From: Nanobdellota archaeon | Lineage (GTDB): Archaea > Nanobdellota > Nanobdellia > Parvarchaeales > Parvarchaeaceae | Direction: 5' to 3' | Assembly: GCA_021850635.1 (NCBI GenBank) | Contig: JAJZLM010000003.1 | Location: forward strand, 1 to 41,633 | Length of the DNA: 41,633 bases | Shown here: positions 20,458 to 28,105 of the stretch, piece after piece | Numbering within the stretch: position 1 is the stretch's first letter | How the letters are laid out: each line of letters begins with the position of its first letter | Position numbers and translations under genes: made by a program | The notes under the pieces: generated by a model | What the model saw: the letters and a program-made list of their open reading frames with translations, nothing else | Databases searched by the model: none | Told to the model about the DNA's origin: nothing

Positions 20458-21984
20458 ATGGATGTAAGTTCGATTGCAGATTCACTTAACAGGAACGAGA
20501 AAAGTCTACTGGAATCTGTAAAGGATTCTCCGAAATACCTTTCGTATATCTCTACGGCAACAGCCATAGACAAGATGACCCTCCTAAACGCAGCTAGAAA
20601 GCTGCAGGACTACGATTTGGTAAGATTGATCATAGAACCAAAGGTCAAATATATCCTTACAGATACAGGCAAAGGTTACTTAGGGAGAGGGCTACCAGAG
20701 TACGCTATAATCAGAGAAGTCTCTGGAAATATTATGGCGACTTATGCAGACCTTAAGGCGGTCCTGAAACCGGACGAATTGAGCGCTGGCATAGGTCAAC
20801 TTAGGAAGAAAGGGATTCTGAACGAATCCGCAGGAAGATTCTCGGTGGACACGTCTAAGGTAGAGAGCATACGTGCGAAGAACGACATACTAGAGAGAGT
20901 ATACCGCGGAGAAGACGTAGCCGAGAACGATGACCTCACAGATCTTATAAAAAGAGGCATAATAGAAAGATCTATAACCCAAGATGAAAAAGTCGAGATA
21001 AGCGAAAATGGAAGGGCAGTAATTAAGGACCCAAATTTCAGAAAAGAGATGGTAGACAAACTCACGCCAGATATAATCAAGAACTGGAGAGACGTGCAAT
21101 TCAGAAGGTATTCTCTGGATGCAAGGCCACCTCTGCCTCCTATAGGTAAAAAAAATATAACTAAACAGTTCATATCTCAGATAAAAGCAGTATTAGTGTC
21201 GATGGGTTTTGAGGAGATGCAGAGCAATTACGTAGAGTCCAGCTTCTGGAATTTTGACGTAATGATGTTCAAGCAGGACCACCCAGATAGAGACATACAG
21301 GACACGCTCTATCTTAATGGAGTGTCCGCAAAGATCCCTTCAAAACTTCTTGATAACGTAAAAGAAGTCTATGAGAACGGATTCGAAGATAGCAAAGAGG
21401 ACAAGTCTATGGGATATGGCAGAGTGTTCGACCGAGATAAGAGCAAGGCAGTAATAATGAGGGGGCATACGACCGCCACTACATTCAGGTACATATACAA
21501 TAAGATAGCGAAGAACAAAGACGCCCCAGCTAAATATTTCTCGGTGAGTAAAGTGTTCAGGAACGAGACTGCAGACATATCACACCTCCCAGAGTTCTAC
21601 CAAATAGAGGGAGTAGTATACGATGATAATCTGACCGTGTCAAATTTGATGGGTTTCATAGAGGAATTTTATTCCAGGATAGGGATAGACGAGATAAGGT
21701 TCAAGCCTACTTACAATCCGTATACAGAGCCTAGCCTGGAGATACAAGCGTACAGCAAGAACAAGAAGGAATGGATAGAAGTAGGTAATTCAGGGGTGTT
21801 CAGGCCGGAGACTTTGCGTCCATTCGGCATAAAGAAGAATATTATAGCATGGGGTTTCGGTTTGGAGAGAGCTCTAGCTATGAGGTTGGGCGTAAGCGAT
21901 ATACGCTCCATTTATGGTACTTATATGGACATAGACTTTCTCAGAAACGTAGAGAGCGTGAATATCCTTAAGAGGTTCGAGTGA
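20458..21984 (+). CDS. pheS: phenylalanyl-tRNA synthetase alpha subunit
   Basis: FEEMQSNYVESSFWNFDVMMFKQDHPDRDIQDTLYL; MRGHTTATTFRYI; FSVSKVFRNE; GWGFGLERALAMRLG-like motif (AWGFGLERALAMRLG). Confidence 0.95.
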   Translation: MDVSSIADSLNRNEKSLLESVKDSPKYLSYISTATAIDKMTLLNAARKLQDYDLVRLIIEPKVKYILTDTGKGYLGRGLPEYAIIREVSGNIMATYADLKAVLKPDELSAGIGQLRKKGILNESAGRFSVDTSKVESIRAKNDILERVYRGEDVAENDDLTDLIKRGIIERSITQDEKVEISENGRAVIKDPNFRKEMVDKLTPDIIKNWRDVQFRRYSLDARPPLPPIGKKNITKQFISQIKAVLVSMGFEEMQSNYVESSFWNFDVMMFKQDHPDRDIQDTLYLNGVSAKIPSKLLDNVKEVYENGFEDSKEDKSMGYGRVFDRDKSKAVIMRGHTTATTFRYIYNKIAKNKDAPAKYFSVSKVFRNETADISHLPEFYQIEGVVYDDNLTVSNLMGFIEEFYSRIGIDEIRFKPTYNPYTEPSLEIQAYSKNKKEWIEVGNSGVFRPETLRPFGIKKNIIAWGFGLERALAMRLGVSDIRSIYGTYMDIDFLRNVESVNILKRFE

Positions 21985-21985
21985 T

Positions 21986-23635
21986 ATGGTGATGATAAAC
22001 ACTACTATAAGCGAGATGAATTCCATACTCAGGAAAAAACTGCTCAGAAAAGACTATGAAGAGGTATGCCTTAGGTACGGGATAGACCTCAGTGGTAGCG
22101 GAGAATACCTCAACTTTGAGATGTCATCTGACAGGATGGAGCTTATATCAAAGTATTCGGTTGGGTTTCTTTTAGGACAACTTTTGAGTGTAAACGTCCA
22201 CAGGTATGAAACCGTTACTGCCAAGCGCGCAGACATAACCATAAACGAAACGCACAGGCCTTTCGTGAATTTACTTCACGTTAAGCTCAACGGGAAAGCT
22301 GGAGACGTAATGGATGAACTAATCACCATACAGGACAAATTCGACAAGACTATCGGCAGGGACAGGAGAGTAGCGGCAATAGGAATGTTCGATTACGCCA
22401 AGTTAAAATTCCCGTTAAAATACTTGGAGATAGACGGCAAAGACGTTTCTTTTGTTCCACTGAATTACTCTGACAAAAAAACATACAAGGAGATATTGGA
22501 TGAGACGGATAAAGGCAGACAGTACGGGCATCTGTTGGGGAGCAAGCCTACAGCTTGGGTACAGAAAGGAGGGGATATATTCGCTCTCCCGCCTATCGTA
22601 AACGCAGACTTTTCTTCTCTCTCAAGCGATTCCAAAACTATACTCATAGACGTAACCGGTACAGACAAAGATGTGGTGAATGCCCTGACAAAGGCGTTGA
22701 TATTCAACATGCAGTTTTTCGGCGAGGTCAGCGTGCTAAAACCAGACTATTCGAGCAAAAGAATCGAAACCGGGATAGACTTTAAGCAGGTTCCTCTATT
22801 CTTGAAGGAGAAGGGAATAAAAGATGTTTTAGGTGTAGAAATAAGCAGCGGCGATATCAAGAGTACACTGTCTAGGCTTGGGTACCAGGTATCAACTGTG
22901 AGTGGCGGTCTATACGCGACACCACCTTTTTATAGGGGCGACGTTATCCATCAAGTCGACGTGATAGACGATATAATGAGAGTATACGGCTTAGACAAAA
23001 TAAAACCTGACTTTAGTAGAAAGTACACACCGGGAGCGACTTTGCCTGGGTCTCAGATAATAGAAATAATCAGGGATACACTTGTCGGGATGGGATACCA
23101 GGAACTTGACCTAAATATTATGACAAACGAGTCGTATCAGTTCAATAAAACAGGAATAAACGCCTCGGACTATGCGTCGTTTGTAGACACAAAGAACGCG
23201 GATGCAACTATGGTTAGGATAAATATAACGCCAGAAGCCCTGCACTTCGTGTCGAATAATCTGCATAAGAAGTTCCCGCAAAAAGTTTTTGATATAGGAT
23301 TTATAGTTTCGAAGGCGAACACAGATGTGAACTTCGCAAACGAAGAAAGGCTGTGCCTGCTTTCATGTGGCGCTGATTCTAACATGAGTGAAATGATAGT
23401 AGCATTGGAGAAGGTGATACACGAAGCCGTCGGTGACAAAGGCATGCGACTAGAAGACAGCGGTGACATGGAAGGGTTCTCCAAAACAGTGATAAAAGGA
23501 AGAGCCGGTGTAGTATATTACGATGGAAAGAAGATAGGCGTACTAGGTGAGGTACATCCAAGAGTACTCAATGAATTCGGGATAGAATTGCCTGCATCAT
23601 TCGCCGAAATATACTTGGATAAACTTCTTGTATGA
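21986..23635 (+). CDS. pheT: phenylalanyl-tRNA synthetase beta subunit
   Basis: B5-domain sequence YRGDVIHQVDVIDDIMRVYGLDKIKP; adjacent to pheS. Confidence 0.95.
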   Translation: MVMINTTISEMNSILRKKLLRKDYEEVCLRYGIDLSGSGEYLNFEMSSDRMELISKYSVGFLLGQLLSVNVHRYETVTAKRADITINETHRPFVNLLHVKLNGKAGDVMDELITIQDKFDKTIGRDRRVAAIGMFDYAKLKFPLKYLEIDGKDVSFVPLNYSDKKTYKEILDETDKGRQYGHLLGSKPTAWVQKGGDIFALPPIVNADFSSLSSDSKTILIDVTGTDKDVVNALTKALIFNMQFFGEVSVLKPDYSSKRIETGIDFKQVPLFLKEKGIKDVLGVEISSGDIKSTLSRLGYQVSTVSGGLYATPPFYRGDVIHQVDVIDDIMRVYGLDKIKPDFSRKYTPGATLPGSQIIEIIRDTLVGMGYQELDLNIMTNESYQFNKTGINASDYASFVDTKNADATMVRINITPEALHFVSNNLHKKFPQKVFDIGFIVSKANTDVNFANEERLCLLSCGADSNMSEMIVALEKVIHEAVGDKGMRLEDSGDMEGFSKTVIKGRAGVVYYDGKKIGVLGEVHPRVLNEFGIELPASFAEIYLDKLLV

Positions 23636-24081
23636 ACTGCGAGCTTTGTGGATTCACAGACGATAAATTCTATAGAGTAGAGATAGAGGGTGCAGTGATG
23701 ACGGTCTGCTCAAAATGTTCATCATTCGGCAAAATAATCAAAGAGGTAGAGGAACATGAAATAGAAAAGAAACCACAGAAATCATACGGATTCGTAGAGA
23801 GAAGCTTAAAGATGGATTACCTTGAGATACTTAATAATGCAATGAATGAGAAAAACATGACGGCAGAGAAGCTGGCAGAGGAAATAAAAGAGTCCCCATA
23901 CGAGATTAAAAAGATACTAAAAGGAAAGATAATGCCTACAGATGCAATAGCTAAAAAAATAGAGAGCGCTCTTAAGGTATCCATATATGAGGATATAGTC
24001 GGCACTTTCAAACCGACTAAGGAGTCCAACGAAGTTTCTATAGATTACATCGCTCAGATAAAACAAATGAAGCAGGGGTAG
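23632..24081 (+). CDS. archaeal multiprotein bridging factor aMBF1-like (Zn ribbon + HTH)
   Basis: N-term CELCG...CSKCSSFG zinc ribbon; C-term HTH MDYLEILNNAMNEKNMTAEKLAEEIKESPYEIKKILKGK; stop overlaps tRNA-Leu. Confidence 0.88.
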   Translation: MNCELCGFTDDKFYRVEIEGAVMTVCSKCSSFGKIIKEVEEHEIEKKPQKSYGFVERSLKMDYLEILNNAMNEKNMTAEKLAEEIKESPYEIKKILKGKIMPTDAIAKKIESALKVSIYEDIVGTFKPTKESNEVSIDYIAQIKQMKQG

Positions 24082-24157
24082 CGAAGCCCGGTCCAACGTG
24101 TGAGGCTTAGGACCTCATGGCTTAGCGCCCTCGTGGGTTCAAATCCCACCCCCTGCA
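24072..24157 (+). tRNA. tRNA-Leu(UAG), intronless
   Basis: GCAGGGG/CCCCTGC acceptor; TGAGG CTTAGGA CCTCA anticodon arm; variable arm and T-arm identical to tRNA-Leu(UAA) at 3711. Confidence 0.92.
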
Positions 24158-24232
24158 TTTATGCTCGCATTAAAGACGTTTTCTAAACTAGAGAGTCACC
24201 GCTCGTCATATCATCCGGTCGAATTAAGCTAG

Positions 24233-24287
24233 TCTTATCAAATGTGAGCGGGAAAACCCACACTCTTTAGAGGTGGGAGGATGTCAC
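24233..24287 (+). repeat. 55-bp structured repeat, copy A (IS605-type end/mini-element candidate)
   Basis: TCTTATCAAATGTGAGCGGGAAAACCCACACTCTTTAGAGGTGGGAGGATGTCAC; hairpin CCCAC(A)CTC-TTTA-GAGGTGGG; identical to copy B on the opposite strand. Confidence 0.85.
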
Positions 24288-24404
24288 CCTAAGAACCGTG
24301 AGATAGTAGGTGCTTAGCGTTTTCTGCTAAAAACTATAAAAAGCATTTAAATATTACCAAAATCATTAAGTAGTATAATTAAAAATGGAAAACGTGAGGT
24401 GTTT

Positions 24405-24797
24405 ATGGTGAATTTGCCTTTCGACAAGTTTTTGGATCTGTTCAAGAAGAAAGTGAACCTTGAAGAATCTAATGAGTACGTTGAATTGGAGGTAGACCAA
24501 AAAGATAGGCCTATCGCAAAGATGTATGTGAAGTATTTCGCTCTTGTGAAATTCGAGGACGCAGGCTCAGTTCTAAACGACATAAGATCAGGTTCGACGC
24601 TGTTGTTCATAAAGATAAAGGACATAAAAGATAAAGGCGGCATAGAAGAGCTGAAGAGGACTATTTCAAAGATAAAGAGGAGCGCTGACGCATCGGAAGC
24701 GCAGGTCGTAGGGATAGATGAGGATTACATCCTGGTCGTGCCTAACTTCGTGAAAGTGGAAAAAGGGGAGATTTTATCCCAGACTCCTACAGTTTAA
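24405..24797 (+). CDS. sepF: archaeal SepF-like cell division protein
   Basis: IKIKDIKDKGGIEELKRTISKIKRSADASEAQVVGIDEDYILVVP, SepF core. Confidence 0.82.
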   Translation: MVNLPFDKFLDLFKKKVNLEESNEYVELEVDQKDRPIAKMYVKYFALVKFEDAGSVLNDIRSGSTLLFIKIKDIKDKGGIEELKRTISKIKRSADASEAQVVGIDEDYILVVPNFVKVEKGEILSQTPTV

Positions 24798-25126
24798 TCA
24801 GAAGAGTTCTCTGTTAGAGCTAAGGCAGCTGCGGCTATAGCTGGTTTGTCCTGGTCCTTGATTATATTTAACATCGTAAACTTTTCGCATATAGAATCGA
24901 TCTCAGGCTTTTGAACGCGTCTTACCTTGATTGTATTGAACTGAAACTCTACATCCTTGTAGATTTCTACCGTGCTTTCATCCATACCTACTGTATCCGG
25001 TTTTGCAGTATCGAGTATGTTTTTTGCATCGTTAACGTTCTTTACTCTGTATATTTGGACCGCCGAATTTATCAGTACTGCCACTATCAATTGACCGTTC
25101 ACTATAGTTATTCCCGCGCTTTTCAT
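24794..25126 (-). CDS. hypothetical protein
   Basis: 110 aa, convergent with sepF; overlaps preceding methyltransferase by 95 nt. Confidence 0.6.
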   Translation of the reverse strand: MKSAGITIVNGQLIVAVLINSAVQIYRVKNVNDAKNILDTAKPDTVGMDESTVEIYKDVEFQFNTIKVRRVQKPEIDSICEKFTMLNIIKDQDKPAIAAAALALTENSSD

Positions 25127-25700
25127 AGATCTTTACCAACAGCAATTCTTCAAAGAAGAATTTCTTCCTGTCTAGAACTTTAAACTCAAAGTTAATAGAT
25201 TCCAGCGCCTTATAAACTTTACGCACGTCGTATACGGTGGAAATTATCAGGTAAATCTCGCCGCCTTCTTTGAGATGCTGCTTAGACTGCTTTAGTGCTT
25301 CTATTGTCAGCTCGTACCCATCTTTGCCACCACTAATAGACAGTTCAGCTGCATCTTTTCCGTTCCTATCGCCGGGCAAGTATGGAGGGTTCATATATAT
25401 AACGTCAAACGACAAACCCGCAAGGTCACTGAAAAGATCGGATATGACGGTCTTACAGTTTGTTAGGCCATTTTCCTCGATTTTTTGGTCTATAAACTTT
25501 ATGGAAGACTGATTTATGTCCGCGAACGTGACGCTTTTAGCCTTTTTGGCGGCTTCCAGGCCGACCACTCCCTTACCAGCGAACAATTCAAGTACGTCTC
25601 CTCTCGCGTACTCAACCGCTTCTGATAGTAACACAGAATCTTCCGCAGGGTCGTATACGAAACCATCCATTTTCCCCTCGTCCGTAGTTTGATATCCCAC
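25032..25700 (-). CDS. HemK/PrmC/Mtq2-type class I methyltransferase
   Basis: VLELFAGKGVVGLEAAKKAKSVTFADIN SAM motif; NPPYLPGD catalytic motif. Confidence 0.88.
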   Translation of the reverse strand: MGYQTTDEGKMDGFVYDPAEDSVLLSEAVEYARGDVLELFAGKGVVGLEAAKKAKSVTFADINQSSIKFIDQKIEENGLTNCKTVISDLFSDLAGLSFDVIYMNPPYLPGDRNGKDAAELSISGGKDGYELTIEALKQSKQHLKEGGEIYLIISTVYDVRKVYKALESINFEFKVLDRKKFFFEELLLVKIYEKRGNNYSERSIDSGSTDKFGGPNIQSKER

Positions 25701-25800
25701 ATTTGAAATTGCCGTGAAAGATTTATTAATGTTAAGGTTTATAATTTAACAGTGGTTGATAGGTGCTTTAAGCTTATACGCCTGTGTATGTTGTGAAAGT

Positions 25801-26283
25801 ATGGTAAAAAAGACGAGTCTGTATGTAATATCCGGCTCAGTGGTGCTCTTTATAGCGCTACTCATAGTGTCCGTGGTATATTCACCTAGGTCTCCAGTAG
25901 AGGCACTACAAACTGTCACTGTCAACTGCACTGGCGCAAACTTATCCTTCACGTACTACACCCCAAGCTCCATAAATGCACAGATAGATACGAATACTTT
26001 CGGAGTGGTACACGTCAATAGCACGGGCAACACCAATTCGTCTGTTAGCCTTACTGCTGATCAGACGGATGGACTTTCTGTGAGCGTGGCGAAGCCTTTC
26101 AACATGTCTTCGGGTAAGTACAACTACTACACGGAATACGAGATAATAAACCCCACTCTTTTAGGCAATTATACGCTGAACTTCAATCTTTCAAACTTCA
26201 GAGGATCGTGTCAGTATTCGAAGTCGTTCGACGTGAATGTACATGTAGTCAAATCACCGCAGAATTCGACTAACTCATCGTAA
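25801..26283 (+). CDS. membrane-anchored extracytoplasmic protein, unknown function
   Basis: N-terminal TM (SLYVISGSVVLFIALLIVSVVY) followed by Asn/Ser/Thr-rich extracellular-like domain. Confidence 0.7.
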   Translation: MVKKTSLYVISGSVVLFIALLIVSVVYSPRSPVEALQTVTVNCTGANLSFTYYTPSSINAQIDTNTFGVVHVNSTGNTNSSVSLTADQTDGLSVSVAKPFNMSSGKYNYYTEYEIINPTLLGNYTLNFNLSNFRGSCQYSKSFDVNVHVVKSPQNSTNSS

Positions 26284-26287
26284 TAAG

Positions 26288-26626
26288 ATGGAAAACAGCA
26301 TAATAACAGACAGGTCTCTCAGTACGATAGACAAGTCCAAAGACTATAAAGTTAGAGTCGTAGGTACTGTGGAGTCCATAGATGAGGGAATAGGCACATT
26401 CGTGCTTTCCGATGGAGGCGTAAAAATAACATGCCTGCCCCCAGTGTCTCCGAACGAAAAGCCAGAAAAAGGAGAAAAAGTCACGGTCGTAGGCAGGGTA
26501 GCCCAGGCAGGAAACGATGAGGTTGAGATAAGGACGGACCACATAGAAAGGATATCAGAGGCAGACTACGAAAATTACAATAAATATTTAAAGCAAAGAA
26601 GAGACTTATTAAGTAATGGAAGCTGA
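26288..26626 (+). CDS. OB-fold nucleic-acid-binding-like protein
   Basis: KVRVVGTVESIDEGIGTFVLSDGGVKITCL...GEKVTVVGRVAQAGNDEVEIRTDHIERI. Confidence 0.7.
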   Translation: MENSIITDRSLSTIDKSKDYKVRVVGTVESIDEGIGTFVLSDGGVKITCLPPVSPNEKPEKGEKVTVVGRVAQAGNDEVEIRTDHIERISEADYENYNKYLKQRRDLLSNGS

Positions 26627-27356
26627 ATTAAAGGATTCTGAATTGTTCAAAAAGATAATGGAGACAGTAGGTAGCCTAATGGCAGACGTTTCTATAGACT
26701 TTACGCCAGAAGGAATGTCGATAAAAGCCATGGATCCTGCCAATATAGCAATGATACTGTTCGAGAGCGGAAAAGACATGTTTGACACATTTAAGGTAGA
26801 CAAAGACACCAAACTTTCGGTGTCTTTAGATGATTTAAACGGCATACTCAGGCTGGTAAAGAAAGGAGACAAGGTCAAGATAAACGACAACGGATCAAAA
26901 ATGAATCTTGATATAAACGGCAAAACAAAGATGCATTTTGGCATACCGCTGATAGATGAGAATTATACCACTCAGAAAGTACCGCAGCTAAAGTTCACGG
27001 CCGAAGTGACTATACTAAGTTCGGTGGTCAAGGATGCTATAAAAGCAGGGTTTCTTGTGGACGATTCGCTTTATCTTACAGTGGATAACCAAAGGTTCAT
27101 ACTGAGTTCTAGGAGCGAAGAGAAGGAGTTCTCGGAGGACCTGTACATAAATGACAGCAAGGAACTTTTCAACATAAACTCAGAAGGTTTAACCAGGTCC
27201 AAGTATTCCATAGAATATCTGACAAAATTCGTAAACGCACTCGACCCCGAAAAACCGCTCAAGATGTCTTTCTCTAATAACTACCCGCTCAGGCTAGACT
27301 ATGATTTTGATGCGACTACAAAACTTTCTTTCGTGCTCGCTAACAGAATAGAATAG
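26616..27356 (+). CDS. pcn: DNA polymerase sliding clamp (PCNA)
   Basis: FTPEGMSIKAMDPANIAMILFE; LRLDYDFDATTKLSFVLANRIE C-terminus. Confidence 0.94.
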   Translation: MEAELKDSELFKKIMETVGSLMADVSIDFTPEGMSIKAMDPANIAMILFESGKDMFDTFKVDKDTKLSVSLDDLNGILRLVKKGDKVKINDNGSKMNLDINGKTKMHFGIPLIDENYTTQKVPQLKFTAEVTILSSVVKDAIKAGFLVDDSLYLTVDNQRFILSSRSEEKEFSEDLYINDSKELFNINSEGLTRSKYSIEYLTKFVNALDPEKPLKMSFSNNYPLRLDYDFDATTKLSFVLANRIE

Positions 27357-27361
27357 ACCCG

Positions 27362-27802
27362 TTAGAGAGATAAAAGTTCGTCTTCATAAACAGGTAAATT
27401 GATCAGGAGCTCCTTCAGTCCGTTTATGTCGACGCCGAGTATTTTACCGCTGGCCTCAGAGTGCTGCAGCAGAGAATTACTCTTGTTCCTTGTGACTAGG
27501 AGGATTATCTTCCTCTTGTATTCCAATTCAGGACGTAGTTTGACTAGGTTTTCCGCACGTATCTTCTGCTTCCTTATAAATTCGTCTTCTTCAGAAGGAG
27601 GTATGTACGCATGGTCTTTGCAGTCCACAAAGAAACACCTAGTACCATCGTAAGCTATCACGTCGACTTGGAATCTTCTCACGGTCTTGAACCTAACGTC
27701 AGCTTCTGTTTTGTAACCGAAACTCTCAAAAATGTCGTGCACTAACTTTTCAAAAGCCTTCCAGTCCGTGCTTTCGTGCTTTACTTCGACGTCGAAATAC
27801 AT
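27362..27802 (-). CDS. restriction-endonuclease-like (PD-(D/E)xK, Mrr_cat-type) protein
   Basis: FEKLVHDIFESFGYKTEADVRF...QVDVIAYDGTRCFFVDCKDH; start at 27802 keeps it clear of tRNA-Gly. Confidence 0.75.
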   Translation of the reverse strand: MYFDVEVKHESTDWKAFEKLVHDIFESFGYKTEADVRFKTVRRFQVDVIAYDGTRCFFVDCKDHAYIPPSEEDEFIRKQKIRAENLVKLRPELEYKRKIILLVTRNKSNSLLQHSEASGKILGVDINGLKELLINLPVYEDELLSL

Positions 27803-27811
27803 AATCAAAAA

Positions 27812-27898
27812 TGCATCGGCCGGGATTCGAACCCGGGCCTCCACCTTATCGCTGTATTATTGGCAAGGTGATGTCTTAACCAGCTTGACTACCGATGC
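27812..27898 (-). tRNA. tRNA-Gly(GCC) with a 14-nt intron (27847..27860)
   Basis: GCATCGG/CCGATGC acceptor; TCACC-TTGCCA|intron|A-GGTGG anticodon arm; T-arm CCGGG TTCGAAT CCCGG. Confidence 0.9.
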
Positions 27899-27975
27899 CA
27901 GGTAGCTGATACTAACTAGAACTAGACATTCACATTTATAAATTTATAGATAAGCTGGCGATTTACAGTTTGAAC

Positions 27976-28055
27976 AAAAAAAGGAACTTGCTGCCGAGGT
28001 TTATGCCAGCAAGTCCCCTAACAGACAAAATGCCCGCAGTATCTAATCCAGGGTT
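27976..28055 (-). ncRNA. candidate small non-coding RNA with 3' hairpin + oligo-U end
   Basis: Minus strand: TATA-like TTGATAAATATTG near 28072..28082, then AACCCTGGATTAGATACTGCGGGCATTTTGTCTGTTAGGGGACTTGCTGGCATAAACCTCGGCAGCAAGTTCCTTTTTTT; 8-bp perfect stem ACTTGCTG/CAGCAAGT followed by T7. Confidence 0.4.
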
Positions 28056-28105
28056 CTATTCCGAATATAGTCAATATTTATCAATGAGCAGATGCTAAGT
28101 GGATT

